Assembly (NCBI GenBank): GCA_007922305.1 | Contig: ML677385.1 | Span: forward strand, 9,466,869 to 9,530,868 | Origin: Dermatemys mawii | Lineage: Eukaryota > Chordata > Testudines > Dermatemydidae | Reading direction: 5' to 3' | DNA length: 64,000 nucleotides | Part shown: piece after piece, positions 36,581 through 48,426 of the stretch | Layout: the number at the start of each line of letters is the position of its first letter | How positions within the stretch are numbered: position 1 is the first letter of the stretch | The notes under the pieces: generated by a model | What the model was told of the DNA's origin: nothing | The model's database searches: none | The model's input: the letters and a program-made list of their open reading frames with translations, nothing else | Made by a program: the position numbers and the translations under genes

Positions 36581-36708
36581 ATTAAATTGTAAGCTCTTCA
36601 GGACTAGGATCATTTCTTGTGTGTTTGCACAGTGCCTATCATAATAGGGTCTTCTGTCTGACTGACATCTCTGTGTACTACTTCAATATAAATAACAATA
36701 ATATAAAG
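36581..36708 (+). mobile_element. L2-like LINE/SINE 3' tail, copy 2
   Basis: The order is 'attgtaagctcttcagg', 'tgcacagtgcctatcataat', then 'aatataaataacaataat'. It is the same family as 23477-23592. Confidence 0.65.
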
Positions 36709-36863
36709 CCCTGGGACACCTCCTTTTGTGTCAAACCCGAATGTGGGTGTTGAAGAGGAAAGCTCGGTAAGCATCCTTTCCTGGAGGGGTCCTTGTTGAT
36801 TGTTTTATAATAAGGGCAGGTCCCAGGGATAGACCACAACTCTTTCCTGAAATCTGATGGATC

Positions 36864-37643
36864 CACAGGCGTGCACACGAGGTGTGCCGGGTGTGCCCAG
36901 GCACACCCTAATGCAGGGTGGGCCGGCAGCCCCTGAACTCCGGCTAGGAAGGCTGCTCCTTCCCCCTCCCCCTCTGCCCCAGCACGAGCAGCGCTCTGGG
37001 GGATGGGGCTGCACGATAGCATGTCTGGCTCCATGCCAGAAACACTACGTGCTCCAGGGGATCATCGCGGCAGTCACATGCTGTACTGAGCGGCAGCATG
37101 GTAAGGGGACCGAGACTGGGGCTGGCCCAGCCCGGGGGGATCAGATAAGGGCCAGAGGGTTTCGGGGGGTCATCAGGGGATGGGGAATGGGCTTGGTGGA
37201 TAGGGCGTGGGAGTCCCAGGGGGCCTGTCAGGGGGCAGGGGTGTGGCTAGGGGTCAGGGCAGTCGGGATAGGGAGGTTAGATAGGGGATGAGGTCCTGGG
37301 AGGGTGACTAGGGTGCAGGGGGCTCTCTGGAGATGGCGGTCAGAGGACGAGGAGGCTTAGATAGGGAGTGGGGTCTTGTGGGGGTGGTTAAGGTTAGGGG
37401 GGTCTCTGGAGGGGGTAGTCACAGGACAAGGATCGGGGTCTTAGATAGGGAGTGGGGTCCTGGGGGGCAGTTAGGCTGGGGGGGGGGTCTCCAGAGAGGG
37501 CAATCAGGGGACAAGGGAGGAGTTGGATAGAGGGGACTCTGAGGGGGCAGAAAGCAGATGGAGGTTGGAGGGGGGCAGGGCCAGGCTCTTTGGGGACACA
37601 AAGCCTCCTCTGGGTGCAATAAAATGTGCTGCACATGCCTATG
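36864..37643. mobile_element. 780-bp hAT element with perfect 8-bp target duplication and minisatellite core
   Basis: The left end is 'cacaggcgtgcac' and the right end 'gtgctgcacatgcctatg', an inverted pair starting CAYAGGCRTG. The flanks 'gatggatc' (36856-36863) and 'gatggatc' (37644-37651) are identical. The left third is GC-rich. The rest is very G-rich and contains five 82-bp units. Open frames of 144 and 133 residues on opposite strands cover this region. They reflect G/C skew and the tandem repeat, and show no transposase motif. Confidence 0.9.
37190..37560 (+). repeat. ~82-bp G-rich minisatellite inside the hAT element
   Basis: The marker 'ttagataggg' or a close variant recurs near 37194, 37277, 37357, 37441 and 37523, spaced 80-84 bases apart. 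Each unit also has 'gtcctggg' and 'tcaggggac'-type phrases. Runs of four or more G occur repeatedly on the plus strand, so G-quadruplex formation is possible. That last point is inference. Confidence 0.85.
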
Positions 37644-37651
37644 GATGGATC

Positions 37652-38885
37652 CTGAGGATTCGTATTGTTTCTTGGTCCCCAATACCCCTTTTTTCTTACA
37701 ATTGTCACTAGCTGCTATGTCTCTGCAGCCTGTTCGTGGGAAGCTTCTATAGAAAAGATGATGTAGTTCAGACCACCCGCTGGCCCACCTTTTCTTCCTC
37801 CCTGGTGAAGGCTCCATCACTGAGATAATTATTGGGGGCTGGAGAGGATCTTTTGTTTAAGGATGTCTGGCTCTTTTCTTCCATAAGTGAAGCTTTGATT
37901 ATGCCTCTCAGTAGTGACAATGCAGGTACACTAAGTGCTTTAGGCAAATTGAAAACTGTTACCAATATAAGAGACCTTGTGATGTCTCCTGTGTTTGTGT
38001 ACAATTTCCAGTTTCTTATTACTTCAAGTCTTAAATTCTTGTCCTCAAGAACTGCCATTGCTAAAGTAGTTAGAGGTGATGGAAGCAATGTGGAAATCCA
38101 AGCATTATAACTAATTTATGATGTCCATATTTATTACTGTAATGGTTTTTGGCATTCAAGATTTGTGAATACTCTGTTTCCAAGGCATGTATTTGCTTGT
38201 CATGTAGTTTCAGGTATAATGAGCCATGGTTACGATTTGTATTTCAAAGGAAAGGCTAAGTTCCTAAATCAAGTGTGTTTAGAAATCTCAACTGGTGGTG
38301 GTAAGGAGCAGAACTGTGGAGTTTCAAAAAGCAGTAGTAATATATGCCATCAGGAAGTTGGCAATGGCATGTTCTTTGAGCTAAAATTCCCTATTTTCAT
38401 TAGATTATCTATTTGGAAACTCAGATCTGTTGTCAAACTACACATGCTTACTAAATGTCCAATCTCAGCAAATTCTGCTGAGCTTTTATTCTCTTATTTG
38501 GAGGACAGGGAGAGAAACAGAGAGATTGTGAAAATGTCTGATGGCTCTGACAGGAGGGCATAGTGCCAATAGGCACATCATACTCACAATTGTATATATT
38601 GGAAAAGCACATAAGGTGCCTAATTGTAATTATCTTGGAATTTTTTAGGACACAGAGGGAGTTACTATGTGCTGTTTTCCTTTGATTGCTCTGGAGCAGC
38701 AGCAAAAGTAATAAAATAAAATAAACAAACAACAATTAACCCTTTAAAAAAGTTTTCATTACGCAGTATAGTTCGCTTTTCCATTATGTCAATTCTAGGT
38801 CCCATAACCCGTGTCACAGCCTATATAGTAAGACATCATCTTCCTCTGCTCCTTTTTTTGTTACTGCAACCTTGAACTGCTTGTA
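37652..38885. other. Non-coding stretch, nothing recognised
   Basis: The open frames here (for example 38165-38563 on the plus strand, 132 residues) have no motif or repeat match that I can see. Confidence 0.4.
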
Positions 38886-39045
38886 TTGGTCATGTCTAGT
38901 ACAGTAGAAGTGCTTAGGGATCAAACAAGAGTGGAGCCCCATTGTGCTAGGCACAGTACAAACAGAACAGCAGACAGTGTCTGACCCAAAAGGGTTATAT
39001 TCTAAATAAACAAGACAGCTACAGGGTGAGGGAAGGGATAGAACA
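38886..39045 (+). mobile_element. Old amniote interspersed repeat, copy 1
   Basis: The phrases 'cattgtgctaggcac', 'acagtgtctgaccc' and 'taaataaacaagacag' occur in order. The same order, with variation, is found at about 48150-48270 and, in part, at 52885-52930. The family name is uncertain; it resembles L2/MIR-type 3' ends. Confidence 0.55.
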
Positions 39046-42000
39046 TACAACCAGACTAAGTAATGTGATAGTGGCAAATGTCATGTTTGTTCCATGATTT
39101 TTGGGGTAGTGGTTTAGTAAGCAGGGTCTCAGTTATATGGGAAAAAAAAGGGAAGGGAAGGAGGCCCTGAAGGAAGTGAGCACAGAGGACAGGTCAGCAG
39201 GTAAGAGACAGATAAGGATTGAATCTGAGGTGGAGAAACTGGGAGGGACAGGTTGGAGCAAACAGCCAATCAGCACAGAGTAAGAAAGTCCATTTAAAAC
39301 TGTATACAGTGTATAAAACTGTATAAACTCTGAATGTCCAAAGGTCCCTGCTTTGGCTGATTGTGCAGTTGCTCCTACCAGATGGAGTTTCTGAGAGAGC
39401 ATGTGTTTAAATTTCAGAGACATCTGAGATGTGAGCATTTGTCCGTGGTGCTAAACAGTTGAGCCATCAGATCTCAGATATCAGCAGGGGTATTGGACAG
39501 AAGATCTGCACTCCAAGTGTGTGCCTAGAGATTCTAAGCCAGAGACACTGCCAGCAGGATCTCTGAAGGTTTAAAACGCATGGGAGTTAAGCATTTGGAT
39601 CCCCTCACTCCAGTCTAATGAGTGTCCAACAGGAGATATAGCCCAGCTAGCTCTATGAAAGGGACTGATCCTGCTAACCTTTGATAATCCTTATTCTTGC
39701 AAGTATTCCCATTGAAGTAAATAGGATCTGACTGTATAGCTGGTACCTAGATTATTCAAAACATTATTGTAAGTTTTAATTATAAGTTGCTTGATTGTAC
39801 AAGGTATTGAGCCGAGTGCTGAGCTCCCGTCGAAGGGTGTTGAGGATACTCCGCACTTGACAGCATCACTTCAAAAGTGAATAAGACTATCTGGCCAGAA
39901 GGTGATAGTAGCTTAGGCATAAATCTGTGTAATTCCACTGATCATTTCTGAGAAATGATAATAACATCACTGTCCATCAGATCATAAACACACCACACTA
40001 AGGCCTTGATTCGCTCAGCAGAAGCACTGGAAAGAGTCTGCACTGGCACGCCAGTTCTGTAGGATGGGGACCCGAGAGAGAGAGAGAGAAAAACAAAGAG
40101 AAACATTAATAGCTTTCCTTGGCTTTTCCCCTATTTTTAAAAATAATATCAAGCATGGATACACCTTTGGCAATATCTTACACTTGAACATGACCTCTAT
40201 AGGCTCTGCTAGAAAATGGTTGCCTTGCTCTCACTAGGTTCATCTTTACAGAAAAGATATAAGTTCAGTTGAGAAAAAAACACTGAAAGTGTTAAGAGCC
40301 TTACATTTGGGTTTGTTAAGAATAGACATTTTTCTCCTTCTTTTCTCCCTCCTATAGCTTTTTTGTTATTTCTATCCTATTTTCCTTTTTGTCTCTAGCT
40401 TCTCCTTACTCTTATAAGCAGCCTATATTGGGATTCTCCAAGTTTGTGTATCCCTTCAAATTTGCTGCCCTCCTTTGCCATTCTGTGTTCCTTATGCTAG
40501 TAAGTAAGGGAAAACTCAGGTATCAACAGTCTTCACATCTCCTTCTGTATTAATCATTTCTCCATATCTTACCTGAGATCTTTTTTCTTTATATTAAACC
40601 TTGTCTCCTGCTTGGACCTTGTGCTTTGCCAATTCCACTTCCCTCACCCTTCTCACATACGTTTTTCCCTATGCTGCCTCTTATTCTTAGAATGTCCTCC
40701 ATGATACTGATGCAGCCAGACTCTCCTATTTCAGATCCCACCTCAAAACCCACTTTTCAGACACTTGATACAGAAATGACCCCTCTCCATGTCTATGTAA
40801 AATACACATTTTTAATCTGTTAGTTGAGCTTTTCAAAGCTACCTAGGGAATTCAGACATAGCTTCCATTAAAATGAATGAAAAAATGTATCTAAATCCCC
40901 ATTAAAAAACTGAAAAACTCAATTACTATATGGATATGGAACTAATATGTTGTGTACATATAACAAGTAACCTTCCAAATCTGTTCCTGCCCTCTAGCTT
41001 AATATGCAAGTGCAATGCCATGGTTTATCTATGGCAGGCTGTGATATCTTTTGGGTCCCACTGGCTCCAGAAGGTATGTTTATGTGGCCCCCTTTGCAAG
41101 ATTGGGCCCTACACAACAAGATCTTTAGGACGGGCCATATCTTTTTTAACTGCAAAACAGTTACGTGCAGTGCACACTTAGCTGATAGCTCTATAAATAC
41201 TCATAATCTTCCAGGTATAAGCACAGCACATAATTATTTTTGGCTTAATCATGCCATCTTGAAAACTGTGAGCTTCTTTCAAAAATATTACAGACAATTT
41301 CAATCACTTTAAGAAGCTCTGCATTCATGCAATGTAGACTCTTTCAAAAGGATTGTTTCCCATGCATTTAAAACTCACATGCCTTGAATGGGTTTGAAAT
41401 CAACTCACAGGCAAACAATTATTTCTTACTAGAGCTCTCTTGAGAGACAGCTGTTTTGAAATGTCAGTGAACCAACAAACCCAGGGCAGAGAGTGACTAT
41501 TTGAGTTTATAGCAATCTATTACGCAAAATCAAACTTGTTTCTGAAAGTTTCAAATGGCAAACCTACTGATTTCATTTTCATTTTATGCATTCATTTTAA
41601 CTAATTCAAAACAGTCAAAACCTGATGTTTTTAAAGTGGCAAACAGCCCACTTTCAACTCTGAAGAAGGGAATTTTATGCTGAACAATTCCTTTCTTTTC
41701 CTTCTTGTATTGGAGTGCATTCATTTTTTATTCATTCTAAGAACTCTTTCTCATTATTGTTATAAGATTGTATGTTGCTTGCAGTATCAGCCAGGAGGAA
41801 GGATGATTACATAGTTGAGAAATTATTGATTTTGAAGTCTTGATTAAAAAAATTGTCCGTTCTGTATTTCACAAAATGTATTTAAAAGTACAGCATTTTT
41901 TTAAAAATGCATTTTTCTATACCATAGTTTTAATGAGTTGAGCACAGGTTTTGGCTACAGTAACATCTGAGTTTTGTTCCCATTTTTTGCCATTTGCCAA

Positions 42001-42083
42001 ATGAGTTTTCAGTTTTATAATATTATATAAACATTGCTTACTTGTGCCTCAGAGTACCTTTACTGCATAAGTAAATCACCTTG
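39046..42083. other. Three kilobases of non-coding DNA
   Basis: A short GA run lies at about 40076-40090, and 'attcccattgaagtaaatag' near 39706 is typical of an old repeat. No gene or clear element. Confidence 0.45.
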
Positions 42084-42180
42084 CCCCATTTTACAAATGA
42101 AGAAACAGGAATTTAGAGAGGTCGTGTTATCTGGCAAAGGCCACATAACAAGTCAATATCAAAATCATAGATGAAATCTT
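42084..42180 (-). mobile_element. MIR-type SINE fragment
   Basis: The plus strand reads 'ccccattttacaaatgaag', 'tttagagaggtcgtg' and 'aaggccacataacaagtca', matching in order the reverse complement of the MIR core (CCCATTTTACAGATGAGG, then AGAGAGGTTAAGT, then AAGGTCACACAGC). MIR is an ancient tRNA-derived SINE shared across amniotes. Confidence 0.75.
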
Positions 42181-43154
42181 GGCTTTGGTGAAGTCAATGG
42201 CAAAACTCCCATTTGACTTCATTGGGGGAAGATTTCACTCAAAGATTAATATTGTATTTCATTATGTCCCCTTTATGACACTCCAGTGGTGTAAAAAGGG
42301 CCATAAAAGTAGCAGATATTCCTATCAGAATACCCCCTGGTGTAATTTTAAATTTGATTTTGGTGTGTGGAGGAAGTACAGAAGACAGAAAAAGTAAAAA
42401 TAAATTAAAAAGTAAATTAAATGTTTCAGAATCTGTAAGAAGATTTAGTTCCCTTCTAGCAACAGACAAAATATCGGGAGGAACATGTTTCCAGATCACT
42501 CTGACCATCTCTAATTCTTTTGGGCTTACATAAGGAAGTGCAAAATGGCTAAACTGTACATAATTTTTAAAGCTTTATAGCTTTGAAGGCAATAGCAATC
42601 TCATGAGTCAGAACAACACCACAATCTTTGAATAGAGGCTCATTATTTTCTTCAGCAATTTGACATTATGTAACATCAAACAAAAACTTCATTATTCCTA
42701 CATTTTGACAGTTTGGGGCTAAAACTCCAGAATTCAAAGAATAACGAATGGCAGACAGTTACTTGCTCAAACCTATACTCAACATTGCATAGATCTTACT
42801 AATGAATGATGATGTGGATCAGAAACTAAGTATTGATTAACCTGCATTGGAAATCACTGAGGTTAACGGACATTAATTCTTCAGATCTATATGTTTTATT
42901 GGTTGTTGTCCCTTAATCTTAAATTGTATAGTGTGTTGCAGAAAACTTATTAGCATATTATATGGTGGATAGTGAGGTCCTTCAATTCTTGCCCTGCACT
43001 CTGTTGAAGGAGGGTATGTGTTCAGAAGTAGCGTGTATTTCATGTTTGCACCAAATCTTTGTAGGGCCAGTCCCCTGCAGGCTGCTCAAATTTCCTGTGG
43101 ATGCTAACAGCCCTAGCAGGCCAAAACCACACTAGAGATCACTACCATGTATGG
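42181..43154. other. Non-coding stretch, nothing certain
   Basis: The first 60 bases hold the opposed phrases 'gtgaagtcaatggcaaaact' and 'catttgacttcattgggg', a small palindrome typical of old repeats. The remainder shows nothing. Confidence 0.4.
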
Positions 43155-43162
43155 AGGTCCCG

Positions 43163-43357
43163 CAGGGCCGGCGCTAGCCATTAGGTGACCTAGGCGCTCA
43201 CCTAGGGCAGCAGGATTGGGGGGCGGCATATTGGTGGCCTCAGCGGCAGCTTGACACCTCTTCTGCCACAGCGGCATTTCTGCTGCAGTTTCTTGGCTGT
43301 AAGGAATTTTTTTTTGCTTCGCCGCCTAGGGTGGCAAAAAAGCTGATGCCAGTCCTG
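43163..43357. mobile_element. hAT-type MITE with perfect 8-bp target duplication
   Basis: The left end is 'cagggccggcgctagcc' and the right end 'gctgatgccagtcctg', imperfect inverted copies. The flanks 'aggtcccg' (43155-43162) and 'aggtcccg' (43358-43365) are identical. The same family lies in the opposite orientation at 8495-8779. No coding capacity. Confidence 0.95.
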
Positions 43358-43365
43358 AGGTCCCG

Positions 43366-45632
43366 ATGTGATCCTAATGCCAACAGCAGGTTAGATGTAG
43401 AAGTGTCTACAGGGTCAAAGTTTTCCCTTTCCACTTGGCTAATTCATTGCCAATTATGCTGGTTCCACAGCCAAATTACATTGTCAGTGCAGTGCAAAGC
43501 ATCACACTGCACCAGAGGCTATGGCTCAATTTTTTTTGTATTTATAGAAAGCTTGTCAAGCTATTCCAGTTGCCCTGAGTGTGAAATTAAACAATTAATT
43601 TCCCATATTTTTTTTTCTCAGTTTGGGGAAAAACAAAACAGAAGAGTACAATTCCTGTGTGACGGTGCCATTTTCTGAAGTTCAGAGAATATTTGTATCC
43701 CTCAACTTGTATCTTCCCCAAAAATGGGAATAAATCAGTCACATATTTGCAGGTGAAGGGGTGACAATAACTTAACCTGGATTTATTACTGAACAAATAG
43801 AAGGAAATGACAATGACATGCTGAACTATTTTAAATGCACCTTCACTGCACCTTGAGTAGAGATGAAAAGCAGCATTTTCTTGGTGTCAGTGTTTATTTT
43901 CTTGTTCTGAACCTGGAGGTGCATCCTCAGGGTCTTCGTATCAGATATAAAATTATTGTAACAGCATCAATGTTGTTGATGCTCTCTTTGACACAATGGC
44001 TATCACTTCTGTGATTGGAATGTCCAGAACCCTCACTGACCTAGTGTTTTATAATGCAAGAGACTGCATGCTTCTTAGCAAGCTTCATATATGTCTATAT
44101 ACTGCCCTCAGTAAAGTCAATTATTAAATAATAATATTGTGCCCTTTAATAATAACAAAAGTAATTTGAAAGACTACTATTTACAAATATGTGCTTTCAT
44201 AACAAAAGAAACCCATATAACTTTCAGATTTTGGTTTTCTACAGGTATAATCAACCACCATCATGTTCATGTTTGCTTTCCTGGTGTCATGCATTGTAGC
44301 ATTTGTTTTTGGTTTTTTTACAATACTCACAGCTTTCTCTTCTTCAAGTAGTTTACAGACCTATAAAAAGGTTGCTAGAACAATTTTTTTCCTTATTTAT
44401 TCAGTAGTTCCTTAAGTTTGAAAAGGAATCTAGCAATCATCCATGACGTTCTCTACTGCTTTAATAAAAGAAAAAAATCAGCATCCACAGTTCATCATAA
44501 TTTGTATGTACTGCTTATTGTTCTTCTTCAACTAATGGCCACATTATGTACTCCTTTCTCGCAGTAAGCTCCCAAGAATAGAGTTCTGCTCACCTCCATT
44601 ATTCAGACTGTTTCAGTTCTTTTACCAATTTTTGCAAATCCCAGGATTCCATCTGATGAGCTCTGTCTCTTCCTCTGACTAATGTCATTAATCAAGCTAC
44701 ATCACACTTTCTCTTTGATGCCTGACAATGAGAAACCCACATTCTATAATTTATGTGTTTTCAATTTCTTGTTCAGAGTTTATCTGAAATGCTATATGAC
44801 ATTAAGGATGTAATTGGACTGATTCTGATTTTGTACTGTGATAAAACAGAATACCCTATTAATTGAAATAAAGTTACAGTGGTATAAAATTGGTGCAACT
44901 GTGATTAGAATCATTTCCTATATTTTTAGTTATAAACATTAATAAAATATAACTAAACATGTTCCTTGACAGAACAAACAGTAACATGGTCTAGTAAATA
45001 AAGACGTACCAAACCAAATATTGAATAAAAAAGCACCTAATTCACAAACTGCCACCAAGCAGACAAGAAATTGCAACTACAAATGAAATCAAAGCATCTG
45101 CCTGTTGTACACTCACTGTAACAGGTTGAATTTCCATTGTATGCGTAGAAAGGAATGAAAAGATTCAAATCATATTATTAGTAACGAGTTGTATGCATAC
45201 AGCAGGAGACAGTAAAAAGGCAGGATATGCTAACCATAGTCTGTTATTACTGCTCTCTGTTATTCTATGTATAGGGAAAACTGGTAATCTGAGACACTGC
45301 TCTGTGGTCACAATTGGTTGCCCTCATGTTGAAAATGTCACCGAAATTTTCTTGCAAAGATATTACATGTATTTTTACTACTCTGTTACTGTTTGTCAGT
45401 GTGATGCCCAAATTCAAAGAGCCTTTTGCAATGTTATGAACATGGTATTTAATTATTCACTACTTTAAAAAATGGTGAATAATAAAAACTGTCAGCAATA
45501 TATATTTGGTGATCTAAAACTGTTTGTAAATATGACACAAATTTACTGAATAGTTTTTGGAACTGAGATGTTATTCACAAAATGGCCAAAGAAGGAGTGG
45601 TTGAAGTAGTGTGCTTTCACTAACTTAAGCAG
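43366..45632. other. AT-rich non-coding stretch, nothing recognised
   Basis: No feature could be supported in 2.3 kb. Short open frames have no motifs. Confidence 0.45.
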
Positions 45633-45835
45633 GGTGGTGAGGACCCTTAAATGGGATGTGGAAGACCTAGGTTCAGTTCTCCCTTCCCTCTACCTGATGT
45701 GGAAAAGGAATTTGAACACAGGTCTCTCCGCCATTAAGGAGAGTTCCCAAGACTCTGTGGAATGTGATATTGTGGGTTGGAGGTCTCTGTTTCTCCCGGT
45801 GAAGCTATTCCACTTTATTTAAAAAAAGTCACTGG
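45633..45835. mobile_element. Palindromic tRNA-like repeat, second copy
   Basis: A plus-orientation unit (about 45633-45690, B-box-like 'ggttcagttctcc') is followed by a minus-orientation unit (45708-45765, reversed B box 'aatttgaacacagg'). The tail 'gaagctattccactttattt' is the reverse of text in the middle of the copy at 22733-23110. This copy therefore equals about half of the longer one. Confidence 0.68.
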
Positions 45836-47168
45836 AACAAGGATTGCCACATCCCAGGTACTTCTGGTGCTAACAGTACCATCTGCCTTCTAGATCTACC
45901 TGGTAACCACTGGGTTAGATGGTAGATACTTTTGTTACCACCAAAAGCATCAAAAGACCAGCATGTGCCTGACTATGAACTTGTCAGCAAAAGTGGAATT
46001 TTTCTTTGAATATCTTGGCTTCCTGGTGGGCCTTTTAGACTCTGCTGGGGCCAATTTGAGATAGCTTCCTCCTAATTGTCTGGGATTTAAGAGATGGTAG
46101 TTAGGCTGCTCCAATGTTTTTCCTGATGTAGGGGTCAGTTGCTCTTTTGGATTATATATTTATTTTTCTGCTAGTGAAGCCACAGATTTGTGGTGGGACT
46201 TTTGTTGAGAGCATCTATACTCTGTTTAACATATATTAAAATACCCTGTATTTATGAAGTGGAACTCATTTTGATACAAACTCACTAAGTGGCAGAACTG
46301 AAAAATCCTCACTATTACTGTGATATGTTTCAAGTGAAATATTTTGGGGGAAGGTGTGTGTACTTAAGCTCCCTTGTTTCTTTGTATGTTGTTCTTCATC
46401 TAGTCATTTTCTTTAAGCATGGGGGCAAGAAAGAAGCCCCCACAAATCCCTTAAGTTAATGTCCCATAGGGTTTAATAGAGACAAAATCTATACAGTTCT
46501 AAATATATTAAATGATATTCTATAGAAATTACTTCAAAAATCTTCAAGATGCTAATAGTGGATAGCATTTTTAAACCAAACTACTTAATTGAATAGGGAA
46601 TTGTGTCCTTTCTATAGAATTATTTATATTAGTTTAAAAATGTGTTGGAAGGTTATCAATGTTTCTCATATCTGACAGGACTTCCCCATAAGTGAAACCA
46701 GAAAAGTAACAGATTTTAGCTTTCTCTCAGAGCTCTGCTTCTGGTGATTTGGCAATGTAGGGACACCTCCTGGTTTAATTGTGCCCACTGTAGCTAGACA
46801 ATTCCCATTGCACAGAGGTTACTGGCAGGGGCTAGTGTGGATAATGGAGAAACATTGTGAAATAGTTCTTTGAAAGTGAGTAGTAAACCTCAATTGGACC
46901 TTCAGGACAAGCAAATCCCTCTATCACGTGAATTAAATGAGTAACTCCAATAGGTGTGAATATGTAGCTGACTTAATAGGGGGCAGCCTCAAAGCAGGCA
47001 GATACAGTCACACGTGTTTTGCCACTGTTGTAAACTCTCATCAGCTTCAAATAAGAATGCTAATGTAGAAACCACATATGAGTCAACTATATTTCAGCTG
47101 CATGGAATGAAATGTGCAATGAGCAAGTGCCAGGAAAGCCAATGAGTGTGACTAAGATGCTCCAGAGA
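45836..47168. other. Non-coding stretch, nothing recognised
   Basis: No feature could be supported. Confidence 0.45.
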
Positions 47169-47322
47169 GACAAGGTGAGTGAGATATATTTTGCTGGACC
47201 AAAATCTAAATAGAACTTGAAAGCGTGTCCCTTTCACCAATAGAAGTTGATCCAATAAAAAATATTACGTTACCCACCTTGTCTGTCTAATATCCTGGGA
47301 CCAGCATGGCTATAACACTATA
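47169..47322. mobile_element. Palindromic interspersed repeat, 'GACAAGGTGAGTGAG' family
   Basis: The left arm begins 'gacaaggtgagtgagatat' (47169 on). The right arm ends 'ttacccaccttgtc' (near 47284). Between them are 'ttgctggacc' and 'ttgatccaataaaa'. A tail 'tctaatatcctgggaccagc' follows, which I associate with a common turtle and bird repeat. Its class is unknown to me. Confidence 0.65.
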
Positions 47323-47754
47323 AATGAGATGCTTTTGCATTTTGAAAAAAAAAAAATGAGTGAATCACTTAGTTGTAAGTCTTATATTGGTTACAGAAAA
47401 TTCTGCTCTGACAGTAAAAATAGGTATGCTTGAAAACAATATTAGGACAAGAGGGGCACTATGGTTCTGGAGACACATGACTCGGGTAGTTGTAATTTAT
47501 GGATATGTTTATTCTTGAGACTCAGGCTGAGCAAGTGACATATTTCTAATCAAGAAGAAAGAGCTGAAGTTACAAATCACACTCTTAGTTCTGCTGTATT
47601 AGGGATTATATTTATGCAATTTCCAATCTAGATTGACATGTAGTTAATTTTTTTCAAAAAGTGACTTTCTTTAAAGGCAGATGTTTGTATATCTTTCTGG
47701 ATGCTTCCCAAATAAACCACTCCAAATATCAACAATTGTCATACTTTAACCTCC
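47323..47754. other. Non-coding spacer
   Basis: It has an A-run near 47344-47355. Nothing else. Confidence 0.4.
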
Positions 47755-48270
47755 CCGGATCCCAATTAGTTCTTCTTCCACCAGCTAAAATACTTATTTA
47801 TGATACAGAGGATCTTATTGAAGAGGGCTGACTAGCTCCAGGCCCTCTGGCCTTTAAAGGGGCAATCTACCATATTGCAATCACTGTGAAATAATGCAAA
47901 CAATTTTTTTAAAAATGGCCCATTACGTTTGAACTTGGAATAGTTACAGAAACGTGATCCACTTCTGATCTTTGAGAGTATCTTTTTAAAAAAACAAACT
48001 AATAGTCTCTTTGCATGACATAATAGGGGAAAAAAATACAGCATTTATGGCTGACTAGGCATATCATTAATTAAACAGAACAGAATACAGCAACCTTCAC
48101 AAAAATGGAAATATATTTTGAATTGCCTATTACCATTTATTATTTTTAATACAATAGCACTAGGGACTCCAATCGAGATCTGAGCGCCATTTTGCTAAGC
48201 ACTATATTAACGGAAAAAAGAGAGTCCCTACCCCAAATAGCCTGCTCTCCAAATAGACAAGTCTAAGTGT
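47755..48270 (+). repeat. Duplicated segment, copy 1 (LTR-like end plus old repeat)
   Basis: It shares ordered blocks with 52507-52935: 'gatcccaatta', 'ggggcaatc', 'tggcccatt', 'ggaatagttacagaaa', 'tctgatctttgagagt', 'actaatagtctctttgcatg' and 'acagaatacagc'. The first 120 bases look like the end of an LTR; the last 120 belong to the old repeat also seen at 38886. The pair could be two insertions of one compound element or a local duplication. Confidence 0.75.
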
Positions 48271-48297
48271 GCTGGATGGATATGTATAACACACAAG

Positions 48298-48426
48298 CAG
48301 AGTGAACAGTAGGATGTTCTTCAACTGTTAGGTTAGTTCCACTTTATTTCTAAAGTGGCACTGGTGATCTTATATATTGAAGTGGAACTAACGTAACATT
48401 TTCAGAACATCCCATTGTTCACTCTG
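48298..48426. mobile_element. 129-bp MITE with ~50-bp inverted arms
   Basis: The left arm starts 'cagagtgaacagtaggatg' and includes 'ttagttccacttt'. The right arm has 'aagtggaactaa' and ends 'catcccattgttcactctg'. The arms align nearly to the centre. The flanks show no convincing target duplication (4 of 8 bases), so hAT assignment from the CAG start is tentative. Confidence 0.75.

Noticed and set aside
36857..37291. 144-residue plus-strand open frame
   Set aside because: It lies in the GC-rich hAT element and minisatellite; Gly/Arg-rich text comes from the repeat.
37419..37820. 133-residue Pro/Ser-rich minus-strand open frame
   Set aside because: It is the complement of the G-rich minisatellite and extends into spacer without any motif.
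38165..38563. 132-residue plus-strand open frame
   Set aside because: No recognisable domain, no splice context that fits, and chance-like composition.
45193..45468. 91-residue plus-strand open frame with a hydrophobic leader-like stretch
   Set aside because: The hydrophobic run could mimic a signal peptide, but there is no family match and no promoter or splice context.
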